DNA of 64,000 nucleotides from Actinomycetaceae bacterium (GTDB lineage Bacteria; Actinomycetota; Actinomycetes; Actinomycetales; Actinomycetaceae): NCBI GenBank assembly GCA_028724905.1, contig JAQYTG010000005.1, positions 62,001 to 126,000 of the forward strand, read 5' to 3'. Shown piece by piece: positions 54,167 to 63,824 of this stretch (position 1 is its first letter; each line of letters starts with the position of its first letter). The notes under the pieces were generated by a model. It saw only the letters and a program-made list of their open reading frames with translations, ran no database searches and was not told where the DNA came from. The position numbers and the translations under genes were made by a program.

Positions 54167-55579
54167 ATGAGTGGCACGTTAGCCGAAAAAGTTTGGCGCG
54201 ATCACGTAGTGAAGCGCGGAGAAAATGGGGCTCCAGATCTGCTGTATATAGATTTGCAGCTCTGCCATGAAGTGACGAGCCCACAGGCTTTTGAGGGACT
54301 ACGCTTGGCAGGCCGAAAGGTGCGCCGGCCAGATCTCACGATTGCTACCGAGGATCACAACACCCCTACGGTGGATATCGACAAGGAGATCGCCGATGAG
54401 ACATCGCGTACCCAGTTGGAGACGCTGCGGGCAAACGCCAAAGAGTTTGGTATCCGACTTCATTCGCTAGGAGATGCCGATCAAGGCGTTGTCCATGTGG
54501 TAGGGCCACAGCTGGGGCTCACCCAGCCAGGGATGACGATTGTCTGTGGTGATTCCCACACCAGCACCCACGGCGCTTTCGGAGCGCTGGCCTTTGGGAT
54601 TGGCACCTCTGAGGTGGAGCACGTGCTCGCCACTCAGACTTTGCCGCTGCAGCCGTTTAAGACGATGGCTGTGAATATCACGGGTGAGCTAAGGCCAGGC
54701 ACCAGTGCGAAAGACATCATCTTGGCGCTCATTGCCAAGATTGGCACCGGCGGAGGCCAAGGATACGTGTTGGAGTACCGAGGTGAAGCTATTAGCAAGC
54801 TCTCCATGGATGCTCGCATGACGATCTGCAATATGAGCATCGAAGCAGGAGCTCGCGCGGGAATGATCGCTCCGGACGAGACGACGTTTGCCTACCTCAA
54901 AGACAAGCCACACGCCCCGCAAGGCGAACTCTGGGATCAAGCGGTGGAGTATTGGACGAGCTTGCGCAGTGACGACGATGCCGTCTTTGACGCCGAAGTA
55001 GAACTCGACGCCGCCAGCTTAGAGCCATTCGTCACCTGGGGGACGAACCCTGGCCAAGGAGTGCCACTCTCTGGCTCGGTGCCCAACCCTGCAGACATCG
55101 CTGATGAGTCTCAGCGTCTGGCGGCCGAGCGTGCGCTGGCGTACATGGGCTTGGAGCCTGGCACCAAGATGAAAGATATCGCGGTGGATACCGTGTTTAT
55201 CGGATCGTGTACAAATGGGCGTTTGGAAGATTTACGCGGTGCCGCTGCCGTTGTGAAAGGCCGTAAAAAGGCTGACGGCGTGCGGGTGCTGGTGGTGCCA
55301 GGATCGGCGCGCGTGCGGCTGCAGGCAGAAGCCGAAGGGCTCGACACAATCTTTACTGAGTTTGGAGCGGAGTGGAGAAATGCTGGGTGTTCGATGTGCC
55401 TGGCCATGAATCCCGATAAGCTCGCTCCACAAGAGCGCAGCGCCTCCACCTCAAACCGCAACTTTGAGGGGCGGCAAGGAAAGGGTGGGCGCACGCATCT
55501 CGTCTCGCCGCTGGTGGCAGCAGCTACGGCTGTGAATGGTACGCTCAGCGCTCCGGCAGATCTTGAACCGCTCGACTAG
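54167..55579 (+). CDS. leuC: 3-isopropylmalate dehydratase large subunit
   Basis: Iron-sulfur aconitase-family subunit that isomerises isopropylmalate in leucine synthesis; 470 aa. [4Fe-4S] ligands lie in FIGSCTNGR and GCSMCLAMN, and [27 protein letters not shown] (in part [17 protein letters not shown]) is the N-terminal hallmark. The start at 54167 has AGAGAGG 5 nt upstream; the ORF-track ATG at 54125 lies in the promoter. Its partner leuD follows only after a 497-bp gap, although the two are usually adjacent. Confidence 0.96.
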   Translation: MSGTLAEKVWRDHVVKRGENGAPDLLYIDLQLCHEVTSPQAFEGLRLAGRKVRRPDLTIATEDHNTPTVDIDKEIADETSRTQLETLRANAKEFGIRLHSLGDADQGVVHVVGPQLGLTQPGMTIVCGDSHTSTHGAFGALAFGIGTSEVEHVLATQTLPLQPFKTMAVNITGELRPGTSAKDIILALIAKIGTGGGQGYVLEYRGEAISKLSMDARMTICNMSIEAGARAGMIAPDETTFAYLKDKPHAPQGELWDQAVEYWTSLRSDDDAVFDAEVELDAASLEPFVTWGTNPGQGVPLSGSVPNPADIADESQRLAAERALAYMGLEPGTKMKDIAVDTVFIGSCTNGRLEDLRGAAAVVKGRKKADGVRVLVVPGSARVRLQAEAEGLDTIFTEFGAEWRNAGCSMCLAMNPDKLAPQERSASTSNRNFEGRQGKGGRTHLVSPLVAAATAVNGTLSAPADLEPLD

Positions 55580-56076
55580 CCCCTCTCTCAGGAGGATCTA
55601 GTGGTGCGGCTCTGGCAGGGTCGGCTCTGGCAGGGTTGTGATCAAGGAGATACTCCTGGAGTCGGTGGCCGATAGAATGAGAGGGCTTTGACCCAGACGC
55701 TTTTATGGTGCCGTCACCTAGCTCTGCCAGCTGTAAGTGCCGGATGCAAGCGAGTTAGTGGAAACTGGGCAATAGGCTGTGGCGGACTGGCGGCAAGCCG
55801 GCGGCAGGGCTAAAGGCAAGTCGGAGATAGACTGGCGCCGCAGGTGCCAGTCGCACCGCTCATCAGCTGTGGCTTTGCTCATCGTCGGTTAGGAGCTATC
55901 TAATAATCGTCGGTTGGGGGGATAGACAGGCAGTCGTCAGTCGTAGATCTGCTGGCATCATCGGTGGTGAGCAAGCCCAAGGTTAGCCGCAAGCCTACCG
56001 GCAGCAGTCATAGACGCAGCTACAACGCAGCTACAAAACATTGAACAATTGATAAAGCATATTAGGAAGTACACAG
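55580..56076 (+). other. Unusual gap between leuC and leuD
   Basis: No gene. cggctctggcagggt is tandemly duplicated at 55608-55637, and atcgtcggtt(a/g)gg occurs at 55881 and 55907. Words with ggcaagc and ggcagg recur. Just before leuD a TTGAAC (56041-56046) and the A+T-rich stretch after it may be a second promoter, with AGGAAG as ribosome binding site. Confidence 0.5.
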
Positions 56077-56715
56077 ATGGAAAAATTTATTTCGCACACC
56101 GGAGTTGGAGTGCCACTGCGCCGTTCTAACGTCGATACTGACCAAATTATCCCAGCGGTCTATCTCAAACGGGTATCGCGTACGGGTTTCGAGGATGCGC
56201 TCTTCCAGGCTTGGCGTCAAGACCCTGATTTCGTGCTCAACAAGAGCGAATATGCGGGGGGATCAGTGCTGGTGGCAGGCAATGATTTCGGCACTGGTTC
56301 TTCGCGTGAACACGCTGTATGGGCCTTGCATGATTACGGTTTCCGTGCCGTGCTCGCTCCGCGGTTTGCAGATATTTTCCGTGGCAATGCTGGTAAGCAG
56401 GGTTTGGTAGCTGGCGTGGTAGCTGAGGCTGATATTGAGCAGCTATGGAAGATCCTAGAAGCGAATCCTGGCACTGACGTCACTGTAGATCTAGAACATA
56501 AGACGGTACAGGCGCAAGGGTTCACCTGCAGTTTCGAGATTGATGACTACACTCGCTGGCGTTTGATGGAGGGACTTGACGACATCGGCCTCACCTTGCG
56601 TGATGAAGACGCCATTGCGGCCTACGAGCAGCAGCGGCCAGCGTTTAAGCCAGCTACGCTGCCAGCTAAGACGCTGCCGGCGGCGTATGTGGAATCGGCG
56701 CGCCCAGTGGAGTGA
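56077..56715 (+). CDS. leuD: 3-isopropylmalate dehydratase small subunit
   Basis: Swivel-domain partner of LeuC; 212 aa. [16 protein letters not shown] near the N-terminus, [34 protein letters not shown] (in part [17 protein letters not shown]) and [22 protein letters not shown] are typical. Length agrees with the family. It has its own ribosome binding site (AGGAAG, 7 nt) and possibly its own promoter because of the gap after leuC. Confidence 0.95.
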   Translation: MEKFISHTGVGVPLRRSNVDTDQIIPAVYLKRVSRTGFEDALFQAWRQDPDFVLNKSEYAGGSVLVAGNDFGTGSSREHAVWALHDYGFRAVLAPRFADIFRGNAGKQGLVAGVVAEADIEQLWKILEANPGTDVTVDLEHKTVQAQGFTCSFEIDDYTRWRLMEGLDDIGLTLRDEDAIAAYEQQRPAFKPATLPAKTLPAAYVESARPVE

Positions 56716-57614
56716 CACAGTGGAGTAGCTCAGTGGAGTGACTCGATGGCGTCATCCCTGTAATCCCTAGTGTGTATCCCTGGTGAGTGCCTTAACGGAG
56801 TGGTCTTCTGCTCTGTGGGGTGGTTTTCCGCCATCGGAGTGGGCTTCCGCTCACCGCAGTGGTTTCGCGCTTTGCAGGGGAATCTTCCGTTCTGGGGGGT
56901 CTTCCGCTCTGTGTGGGAATCTCCCGTCCTGTAGGGGATCTTCCGCTGAATATGTGAGCTGTAGGACGAAAGTTATTGATGGTTTAGCTGTTTTTCGTTG
57001 GTGTGGTGGGGGCGGGATTTTCCGCCCACCGCAATCATCTCTGGATCTTTGGGGATTGGGCGAGTCTGCGGGGTGGTGGTCTCGCGCTTTCGGATTTTCG
57101 CGTGTGAGTTTCTGAGCTTCCTGATTTTTGAATCTCTGACTTTTCAGGTCTTCGTTTTTCGGGATGTGAGCTCTCAGACTTTCGGGCTTGCTGAGAAGCT
57201 CTCCAGCTTCTTCGTCGCCCATATCTCATTCGGGATGTGACCCCTCAAATTTTCTGGTTCGCAGTCGCTTTTGCGTTGTGCCGTGTTGTTGTATTGGTTT
57301 TCCGCTCCTGCGCTGTCCGCTCGGCTCTCTCTGGCGCTCACTGGCACTCGTGCGGTGTTGATAAGAGCGCTGATAAGAGGCTATGTCAACAAGGGCTATG
57401 CCACAAAACTATGCTGACAAAACGGCACTGGTAAAAGTGGTCTGGCCGTTAGTACCAGCTAATACCAGCTAGTACCAGCTAGTACCAGCTAGTACCAGTG
57501 CCCGCTCCGTTAGCTAGTATCAATGCCCGCACGTGGCCGTGCCGTGATTCGGGCGTGTGGAGGCGTTTAGAGGTATCTTAGACGTAGTAGTTTTTCCCGA
57601 AGCAAAGGATACGG
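56716..57614. other. 900-bp gap between leuD and murA with decayed repeats
   Basis: No gene is convincing on either strand. From 56795 to 56950 the unit cttccg(c/t)tctgtgggg is repeated six to seven times with many changes. From 57060 to 57200 ttttcgg / ctttcgg and tctgac words recur. AAAGGA before murA is at 57604-57609. ORFs 56783-57115 and 56851-57222 translate repeats. Confidence 0.5.
57451..57500. repeat. Five tandem copies of a 10-bp unit
   Basis: agtaccagct occurs at 57451, 57471 and 57481 exactly, with one-base variant aataccagct at 57461 and agtaccagtg at 57491. The period of 10 bp is close to one helical turn. Confidence 0.85.
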
Positions 57615-58937
57615 ATGGCTGACGGCGTATTGAGAGTGGACGGTGGTTTTCCACTCAATGGCGAGATCGCGGTGCGTGGCGCGAAGAATTTCGTGAGTAA
57701 AGCAATGGTGGCTGCTCTGCTGACGTCCGAGACGTCGGTGCTGCGTAATGTGCCACTCATTCGTGATGTCGATGTGGTCAGCGAACTGTTGCGTTTGCAC
57801 GGTGCCGATGTGGAATTTGATCAGGATGCAGGCACGATCGTCATTACCCCGGGGCGTTTGCATTTGCCAGACCCTAATGAGGTGATGATGCTGGCCGGTT
57901 CTTCGCGCATCCCGATTCTTTTCTCCAGCCCGCTGCTGCATACTCTCGGCGAGGCCTTCATCCCTGATTTGGGCGGCTGCCATATCGGATCGCGCCCCGT
58001 AGATTTTCATCTGAAAGTCTTAGAAGACATGGGCGCGCGCCGAGAGCCGCAAGAATTTGGGCTGCACCTTTCAGCTCCTGGCGGTTTGCAGGCCAAGAAA
58101 GTGGAGCTGCCCTATCCCTCAGTAGGAGCCACCGAACAGACGCTGCTGGCTGCCGTGCGTGCACAAGGGATTACGGAGCTCAAAGGGGCAGCTATTGAAC
58201 CTGAGATCATGGATCTCATAGCTGTCTTGCAAAAAATGGGGGCACTCATCAATGTGGATACTGATCGCACTATTCACATCGAGGGTGTGGCCAAGCTCCA
58301 CGGTTTCACGCATACTTCGCTCCCTGATCGGATTGAGGCGGGATCTTGGGCGTGTGCCGCGTTGGCCACGCATGGAGATGTGTACGTGCGCGGAGCAGAT
58401 CAACAGTCGATGATGAGCTTTTTGAATGTTTTCCGCAAAGTAGGTGGAGAGTTTGAAGTCTTTGACGACGGGATTCGTTTCTGGCATCCGGGCGGAGATT
58501 TGAAGTCTATGCCGATTGAGACTGGCGTTCATCCTGGTTTTATGACTGACTGGCAGCAGCCGATGGTGGTGGCACTCACGCAGGCACACGGGGTGTCGAT
58601 TGTGCATGAGACGGTGTATGAAAATCGTTTTGGCTTCACCAAGGCGCTCAACCAAATGGGGGCGCATATTCAGGTGTATCGGGAGTGCTTGGGATCTAAG
58701 CAATGCCGGTTCGGGCTGCGCAATTTCTATCATTCCGCCGTGATCCAAGGCCCTACTGAGCTCACCGGAGCTGAGATTGAAGTACCGGATTTGCGCGGAG
58801 GCTTCTCACACCTCATCGCAGCTCTTTCAGCTCACGGCACGTCTGTCGTCAGCGGCGTCAATATCATCAATCGTGGGTATGAGCACTTTATGAAGAAACT
58901 GCTGGCACTCGGAGCCCATGTGGAGAAAGTGAGCTGA
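57615..58937 (+). CDS. murA: UDP-N-acetylglucosamine 1-carboxyvinyltransferase
   Basis: First committed step of peptidoglycan precursor synthesis, the target of fosfomycin; 440 aa. The catalytic Cys sits in LGGCHIGSRPVDFH at about residue 122, the position of E. coli Cys115, so the Asp variant found in mycobacteria is not present. The Lys-Asn pair of GAKN (22-25) is intact, and DLRGGFSHLIAALSAHG matches the C-terminal fold. AAAGGA lies 5 nt before the ATG. ddl follows after one base. Confidence 0.94.
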   Translation: MADGVLRVDGGFPLNGEIAVRGAKNFVSKAMVAALLTSETSVLRNVPLIRDVDVVSELLRLHGADVEFDQDAGTIVITPGRLHLPDPNEVMMLAGSSRIPILFSSPLLHTLGEAFIPDLGGCHIGSRPVDFHLKVLEDMGARREPQEFGLHLSAPGGLQAKKVELPYPSVGATEQTLLAAVRAQGITELKGAAIEPEIMDLIAVLQKMGALINVDTDRTIHIEGVAKLHGFTHTSLPDRIEAGSWACAALATHGDVYVRGADQQSMMSFLNVFRKVGGEFEVFDDGIRFWHPGGDLKSMPIETGVHPGFMTDWQQPMVVALTQAHGVSIVHETVYENRFGFTKALNQMGAHIQVYRECLGSKQCRFGLRNFYHSAVIQGPTELTGAEIEVPDLRGGFSHLIAALSAHGTSVVSGVNIINRGYEHFMKKLLALGAHVEKVS

Positions 58938-58938
58938 C

Positions 58939-60225
58939 GTGGCACAACGCATTCGTGTAGCTCTTATTTATGGCGGAGTATCTGGGGAACATTCGATTTC
59001 TTGCGTGACGGCAGGAGCCGTGATGCAGGCGATTGACCGCGAGCGTTTTGACGTGCTGCCGATTGGAATTCGTCGAGATGGTACGTGGGTGCTAGGGGAG
59101 AGTGATCCATCGAAACTAGTGCTGGGCGATCCGATGCCCGAAGTGGTTGGCGGGGCTGAACGGATAGTGATTCCCGCAGGGGATGGATCACAGCCAGTGC
59201 TTGCCATTTCTGGGGATGATGGCGCCGATGAAGCGAACGCCAATGGCGGCGGTGATAGCGCTGATGGCAGTGCTGGCGGTATTAATGCCGCTACGGGGGA
59301 GGGCGCTGGCGAGAGTGATGCTGAGGGTGCCGGCGTTCACGGCGGCGGGATTGCTACCTCCGCTAGCTGTGACGGCGGGATCGGTGGTAGGCAGCTGTCA
59401 GTGCGCTCGCTGGGGCACGTCGATGTGGCATTTCCGCTGTTGCATGGCCCATTCGGGGAAGATGGCACCGTCCAGGGAGTCCTGGAGATGGCCAACATCC
59501 CCTATGCGGGATGCGGAGTGTTTGCCTCGGCAGCTGGTATGGACAAGCACTACATGAAAATTGTGCTAGAGAACGCCGGTATCCCCGTGAGTCCTTATTG
59601 TGTGGTGACGTCGAGCCACTGGCAGCGCGATCCACAGGCAGTGCGCGATGCTGTAGCGCAATTGAATTTCCCTGTGTACGTGAAGCCTGCTCGGGCGGGA
59701 TCATCGCTGGGCGTCACTCGTGTGAATAGCCTGGATGAACTCAATCAGGCACTTGAGGTCGCGCACGAGTTCGATCCTAAAGCGCTGGTCGAAGAGGAAA
59801 TTAGAGGACAAGAAGTGGAATGCGGTGTGCTCGGTGGGCATGGCGGGCAAACCCCGCGAGCTTCCGTGCCAGGGCGGATCGTGCTCGATGCGCCAGCCGA
59901 TACTTTCTACGACTATTCCCACAAATATGTGGATACCGCTGCGCTGACGATGCAGATTCCGGCCGAGATCGGCGCCGCTGCCACGGCTGCTGTGCAAGAG
60001 ACGGCTGTGCGGGCTTTTGAAGCGTTTGGCTGCGAGGGGCTTGCGCGGGTGGATTGCTTCGTCACGGAGCAAGGAGAAGTGCTAGTGAATGAGATCAACA
60101 CGATGCCTGGCTTTACACCGTTTTCCATGTATCCGGCATTGTGGGAAGAATCTGGTATTTCCTACACCGATTTAGTGACCGAATTGCTCACGCTTGCACT
60201 GGAGCGTGGCACGGGTTTGCACTAA
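58939..60225 (+). CDS. ddl: D-alanine--D-alanine ligase with Gly/Ala/Asp-rich insertion
   Basis: Makes the D-Ala-D-Ala end of the cell-wall stem peptide; 428 aa. Start is GTG, one base after murA. IYGGVSGEHSISC is the N-terminal motif; FPLLHGPFGEDGTVQG, FPVYVKPARAGSSLGV and NEINTMPGFTPFSMYP carry substrate and metal residues. An insertion of about 60 residues (roughly 91-151; ANANGGGDSADGSAGG and so on) separates the N-terminal domain strands and accounts for the length above the usual 340-370. The residue pattern around the active site gives no hint of D-Ala-D-Lac specificity. Confidence 0.94.
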   Translation: MAQRIRVALIYGGVSGEHSISCVTAGAVMQAIDRERFDVLPIGIRRDGTWVLGESDPSKLVLGDPMPEVVGGAERIVIPAGDGSQPVLAISGDDGADEANANGGGDSADGSAGGINAATGEGAGESDAEGAGVHGGGIATSASCDGGIGGRQLSVRSLGHVDVAFPLLHGPFGEDGTVQGVLEMANIPYAGCGVFASAAGMDKHYMKIVLENAGIPVSPYCVVTSSHWQRDPQAVRDAVAQLNFPVYVKPARAGSSLGVTRVNSLDELNQALEVAHEFDPKALVEEEIRGQEVECGVLGGHGGQTPRASVPGRIVLDAPADTFYDYSHKYVDTAALTMQIPAEIGAAATAAVQETAVRAFEAFGCEGLARVDCFVTEQGEVLVNEINTMPGFTPFSMYPALWEESGISYTDLVTELLTLALERGTGLH

Positions 60226-60761
60226 TAGCATCCCTCTAGCTACCACGCCGATTGGCGCGTGAGGATACTTTAACAAGCGGGGTACGGGTTTGTACTAGCA
60301 GCATCATTCTCTCTGTCCCTCTAATCGCACTGAATTTTCGTGGATAACTTCGGTTTTTGCGGTGGCTGATCACCGGTGTGTGATAGCTGTCAGTAATTTA
60401 GTGATTTGCTGGTAGTGCGAGGTTTGGCGGTAGTACGGCCGTCGGTGCATGGCAGCTGTCGGTAGTGTGGCGATCTGCTGGTGGCGCTGCTTTTGTTGGC
60501 AGTGCGTTTGACTCGGGAGTTGATTGCCCGTGGTGCCAGTGCCTGATTGTGCTATCAGCGAGCCTCAAAGGGATACGTCCACACCGCAAACCGAGGGGCG
60601 CTGGTCGGTACTGTGTGCGGCGTTGAGTGTGCCCACACGCAACTAGGAGGGGTGAAGCTGCTAACTTGCGTAATAAATTCCGTCCTTTAGTAGCGCTTTT
60701 CTTCTGACGCGGACTTTAGGGATGGGGGTGGCGACGGACTTGCGAACGCAGTTCTCTCGAT

Positions 60762-60814
60762 CACGTAGTTTTCTTGTTCAGCGTAATTTTTCCACTCAGC
60801 GTAGTTTTCTTGCT
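60762..60814. repeat. Three 17-18 bp tandem units
   Basis: cacgtagttttcttgtt (60762), cagcgtaatttttccact (60779) and cagcgtagttttcttgct (60797) are imperfect tandem copies. Confidence 0.75.
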
Positions 60815-60986
60815 CAGCGAGCGCACCCTGCCATTGCCAAGTGCACAACTTGATTATGGTGATTATAGTGACGATGGTGAAAACTTTCGCCCTTGGAGAT
60901 ACACCCCGAACCACCGTGCATCCCGATTATGACGAAAGTCTTAAAATGTGAATTTTCGTTGATGTAGCAGGGAAAAGCGAAATTTA

Positions 60987-61074
60987 AGTCTCGCGTTTTG
61001 TCTTTTAATTCCAAAAAAATAATCGCTATTTCGATAGGGAGCGAACAGCGCAGAGTCTCGCGTTTTGTCTTTTA
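60987..61074. repeat. Exact 21-bp direct repeat pair
   Basis: A 21-bp word (agtctcgcgttttgtctttt followed by a) is found at 60987-61007 and 61054-61074, 67 bp apart. A weaker version, ttttgtcctttaactcc, follows at 61113. Confidence 0.8.
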
Positions 61075-61292
61075 GTCACAAAATAACCACGACACACCGC
61101 CATAAGCAACTATTTTTGTCCTTTAACTCCTATATGCCGTCCATGTGGAGGTGTGGGAAAATTGGGGCTGGTGGGCAACATTTATTGATGGCGGGGCTAG
61201 GAGTCAAAACTAGCAACACACACCAAATAGGCTCACGTTTTCTTCTTTACCTCGAAAAGGTTGGGCAGGTAGGCACGATAGTAGGACAGCAA

Positions 61293-61330
61293 AAAGCGGA
61301 TTCTCTGGAGAGATCCAGAAAATCCGCTTT
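61293..61330 (-). terminator. rpmB terminator
   Basis: AAAGCGGATTCTCTGG pairs with CCAGAAAATCCGCTTT (16 bp, one mismatch) around a 6-nt loop. On the minus strand it ends in TTTTT, as expected of an intrinsic terminator for rpmB. Confidence 0.8.
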
Positions 61331-61348
61331 GCTCTTTGTCTGCAAAGA

Positions 61349-61540
61349 TTAGATCGCGCGCGTTACCTTGCCGGCTTTTAGGCATGAGGTGCACACGTTC
61401 AGGCGTTTAGGCGTGCCGCTCACGATGGCTCGCACACGCTGAATGTTCGGATTCCAGCGGCGGTTCGTGCGCACATGAGAGTGCGAGACGCTCTTGCCGA
61501 AGCCTGGACCTTTGCCGCAGATTTCACATACAGAGGCCAC
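61349..61540 (-). CDS. rpmB: 50S ribosomal protein L28
   Basis: A 63-aa ribosomal protein of the large subunit. ASVCEICGKGPGFGKSVSHSH and RRWNPNIQRVRA are characteristic, and the CEIC and CTSC pairs form a zinc-binding (C+) version. Start is GTG at 61540 with GGAG 6 nt upstream. Actinobacteria often carry a second, zinc-free L28 under Zur control; no such copy is in this window. Confidence 0.95.
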   Translation of the reverse strand: MASVCEICGKGPGFGKSVSHSHVRTNRRWNPNIQRVRAIVSGTPKRLNVCTSCLKAGKVTRAI

Positions 61541-61701
61541 GATTCACTCCTTTACGAATTTGCTTGCTACCAATTCATTGGCAACTTCTCAATGGTAGCG
61601 AAAATTTGGTTGTTCTTCCAAGCTCGACCATGCGTGGGATGCGGCACACTGCAATGTGGGTGTTGCTTCGATCTCTAGATTCCAAGGTGTGGTTGTCGTG
61701 C

Positions 61702-61729
61702 GGGGGGGGGGGAGAGAGTGCGTTATTGT
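61702..61729 (+). promoter_or_regulatory. Leaderless promoter with an 11-G tract
   Basis: TATTGT (61724-61729) lies 7 nt before ATG 61737. A run of 11 G (61702-61712) falls where the -35 box or spacer should be. Slippage in this run would change promoter geometry. Confidence 0.45.
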
Positions 61730-61736
61730 GTGGTGT

Positions 61737-63824
61737 ATGGGTGATGAGCGTATCAATGGTGATGAGTCTGTGTCGCGTGATGCTGTGGCTGGTGGGGCTG
61801 GTGTAGATCCGTCTGCTGGTGCTGCTTCTTCTGCTGGTGTTCCTTCTGGTGCGCCGGATCGTGGTGTGGCAGGGAGTGTAGGGTCTGAACGGTCTGTGAT
61901 GGATGTTGGAGCTGATCGGTCTGTGGTGGGGGATGCTGGTGTGTATCTGCCGGTGCCGCCGCAGTATGTGGGTGGTCAGGGTCAGCCGCTGTCAGTGCAG
62001 GGTGTGTCGTCAGAGGCTTATCAGCGCTCGTATGTGCAGTCGGGGCAGGTTCCGCAGGTGTCTTATTTGGGTGAGCGTGGGTATTATCCGCCGTCACCGT
62101 CGTCGTCACCGTCAGGGGTAGCGTCGTCGTCACAGTATCCGTCTTCGTCGTCACCGTATTCCCAGGGTGCGCCTGTAGATGGGCAGTCTGGGCAGGGTGT
62201 TCGGTCGGACTATGAGGGTGTGTCTCAAGGTGCTTATCCGCCGCCTGCCGCTTCTTATTATCCTCCGGTTGCTGGCGGATATCCAGCTACCGGTGCTTAT
62301 CCTCCGCCGGATCAGGATGCTTACCAGCAGCAAGCTCCTGGTGCTTATCCGCCTCCTGCTGGTGTGTATCCGTCCTCTGGTGTTTATGCACCTCCGCCTG
62401 CGGGGCAGTATCCGGCTTCGCCTGTTGGAAGTTATGCGCCATCACCTGCTGGTGAGCCGATGTCAAGGAAAGCGGCAAAACGTGCTGCTAAAGCTGCTCG
62501 GGCTGCTCAAGATATTCAGGTTGCTGGGGGTGTTCAGTCTGGTCAGGGGGCTGGGAAGAAGTCTCGTAAGGGTTTGATTGCGCTGCTGAGTGTGCTGGCG
62601 GTGTTGGTGGTGGCTGCGGCGCTGGTGCTGGTGTGGTGGTTTGTGCTCAAGCCTGATGCTGGTGGTTCTGGTGTGGTGGCTGGTTTGGCTAGGGAGCCGC
62701 GGGTGCAGAGTATTACCGCGTCTCAGGGAGCGGATGATTCCACTGTTTCTGAGGTGGACGGGATTGTTGTTTATTCGAGTGAGAGTGCTCATGAGGTGTG
62801 GGCGGTGGATGCCGTGCGCGATAAAGAGCTCTGGCGATCCAGCGCACGTGATCTTGGCTGTAGTGGAGAGGTTGGTTTGTCTAGTGTTGGTGGTGATTAT
62901 GTGCGGGTTGATTGCCAGATAGATAACGCTGGCGATGCTGATTATCAGTACGTGTTTGTGAATGTGCGTACGGGGGAGAGCGCAGGAGAGCTCCGTGACG
63001 GTTCCCCGTGGGAAATTGGTTTGCTCGGGGGCGGTCAGGGGCGTGTTGTGCAGAAGACGGAGCATAGCATCACGCTCTATTCTGATCCCACGATGAAAGA
63101 GAAAGTGTGGGAAAGGGCAGAGGAAGGCTGCTCCAGCGGCTTCTATGAAAGATCTGGATATATAAACCTTTCGTGTTACGCGCATAAGACGTATAAGACC
63201 TTGTTGCTACGCGCTGATTCTGGGGAGAGTATTGAGTGGGCAGAAGAATTCATGGCTCGCAGCGACTTCTCCGGCGCAGCAGATGCAGAATACTATGATG
63301 TTTGGCCGGTTAGTGCCGATAGATTCTTGGTGAGCGTTAGCAAGAGTCATGGTGAGATTCCTATCACCGGTATGCTGGGGGTGCGTGACGTCACCGGAAA
63401 GAAGCTGTGGGAAAAGCAGATAGCGGCTGTGATAGTGTTCGCTGATGATCGCTATATTGTGTTGAATGAGACTGGCGGTGAAGACTGGGGGAAGTGGACG
63501 ACTAAGGTATTGTCTACGGAAACTGGTGAAGAAGTGGATATTCCTATTGGTGATCTGAGCGGTCCTCCCTTCGGGGATGCGTATTCATGGGATCAGGGGT
63601 TGATCACGATCACGTATACGGAGAACGGTTCGAAGGGGACGTTGGCGGCGTACTCTCCTCAAGGGAAAGTGTGGTCGATCACGCCGAAGCAGCTGACTAT
63701 AGATACATCGAAAGTTCGCTATGGGTCTGAGGTTATTGCAAGTGGACATCATCTCTACACGATGCGTCTTGCTGACGAGCGCCACGGTTACACCATAGTC
63801 GATAGCATAGTGCTTGATAAGTAG
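61737..63824 (+). CDS. Large membrane protein: Pro/Tyr-rich N-terminus, one TM, outer propeller-like domain
   Basis: A 695-aa protein I cannot name. Residues 1-250 are disordered and rich in Pro, Ser, Gly and Tyr with YPPP repeats (GAYPPPAASYYPP). A Lys/Arg/Ala-rich patch (RKAAKRAAKAARAA) precedes one membrane helix (GLIALLSVLAVLVVAAALVLVWWFVL, about 275-300). The C-terminal 390 residues contain PQQ/propeller-type strands (EVWAVDAVRDKELWRS, KLWEKQIAAVIVF). Such a layout suggests a cell-envelope sensor or binding protein. The start is set by the TATTGT hexamer; the ORF-track start at 61656 lies upstream of the poly-G run. Confidence 0.7.
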   Translation: MGDERINGDESVSRDAVAGGAGVDPSAGAASSAGVPSGAPDRGVAGSVGSERSVMDVGADRSVVGDAGVYLPVPPQYVGGQGQPLSVQGVSSEAYQRSYVQSGQVPQVSYLGERGYYPPSPSSSPSGVASSSQYPSSSSPYSQGAPVDGQSGQGVRSDYEGVSQGAYPPPAASYYPPVAGGYPATGAYPPPDQDAYQQQAPGAYPPPAGVYPSSGVYAPPPAGQYPASPVGSYAPSPAGEPMSRKAAKRAAKAARAAQDIQVAGGVQSGQGAGKKSRKGLIALLSVLAVLVVAAALVLVWWFVLKPDAGGSGVVAGLAREPRVQSITASQGADDSTVSEVDGIVVYSSESAHEVWAVDAVRDKELWRSSARDLGCSGEVGLSSVGGDYVRVDCQIDNAGDADYQYVFVNVRTGESAGELRDGSPWEIGLLGGGQGRVVQKTEHSITLYSDPTMKEKVWERAEEGCSSGFYERSGYINLSCYAHKTYKTLLLRADSGESIEWAEEFMARSDFSGAADAEYYDVWPVSADRFLVSVSKSHGEIPITGMLGVRDVTGKKLWEKQIAAVIVFADDRYIVLNETGGEDWGKWTTKVLSTETGEEVDIPIGDLSGPPFGDAYSWDQGLITITYTENGSKGTLAAYSPQGKVWSITPKQLTIDTSKVRYGSEVIASGHHLYTMRLADERHGYTIVDSIVLDK

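Larger units (their letters stand above)
60226..61290. other. Gene-free kilobase between ddl and rpmB
   Basis: No gene recognised. The first 350 bp contain ctgtcggtag / ggcggtag(t)-type repeats. From 60700 on the sequence turns A+T rich. Short ORFs 60687-61014 (-) and 61065-61352 (+) show no family resemblance and overlap repeats and the rpmB terminator. Two repeat groups are listed separately. Confidence 0.5.

Noticed and set aside
57615-58937. MurA with the fosfomycin-resistance Asp variant
   Set aside because: The loop reads LGGCHIGSRP, so the catalytic Cys is present.
61753-62154. His/Thr/Pro-rich ORF of 133 aa on the minus strand
   Set aside because: It is the shadow of the Ser/Pro/Gly codons of the 61737 gene; composition is an artefact of the opposite frame and no start signal is present.
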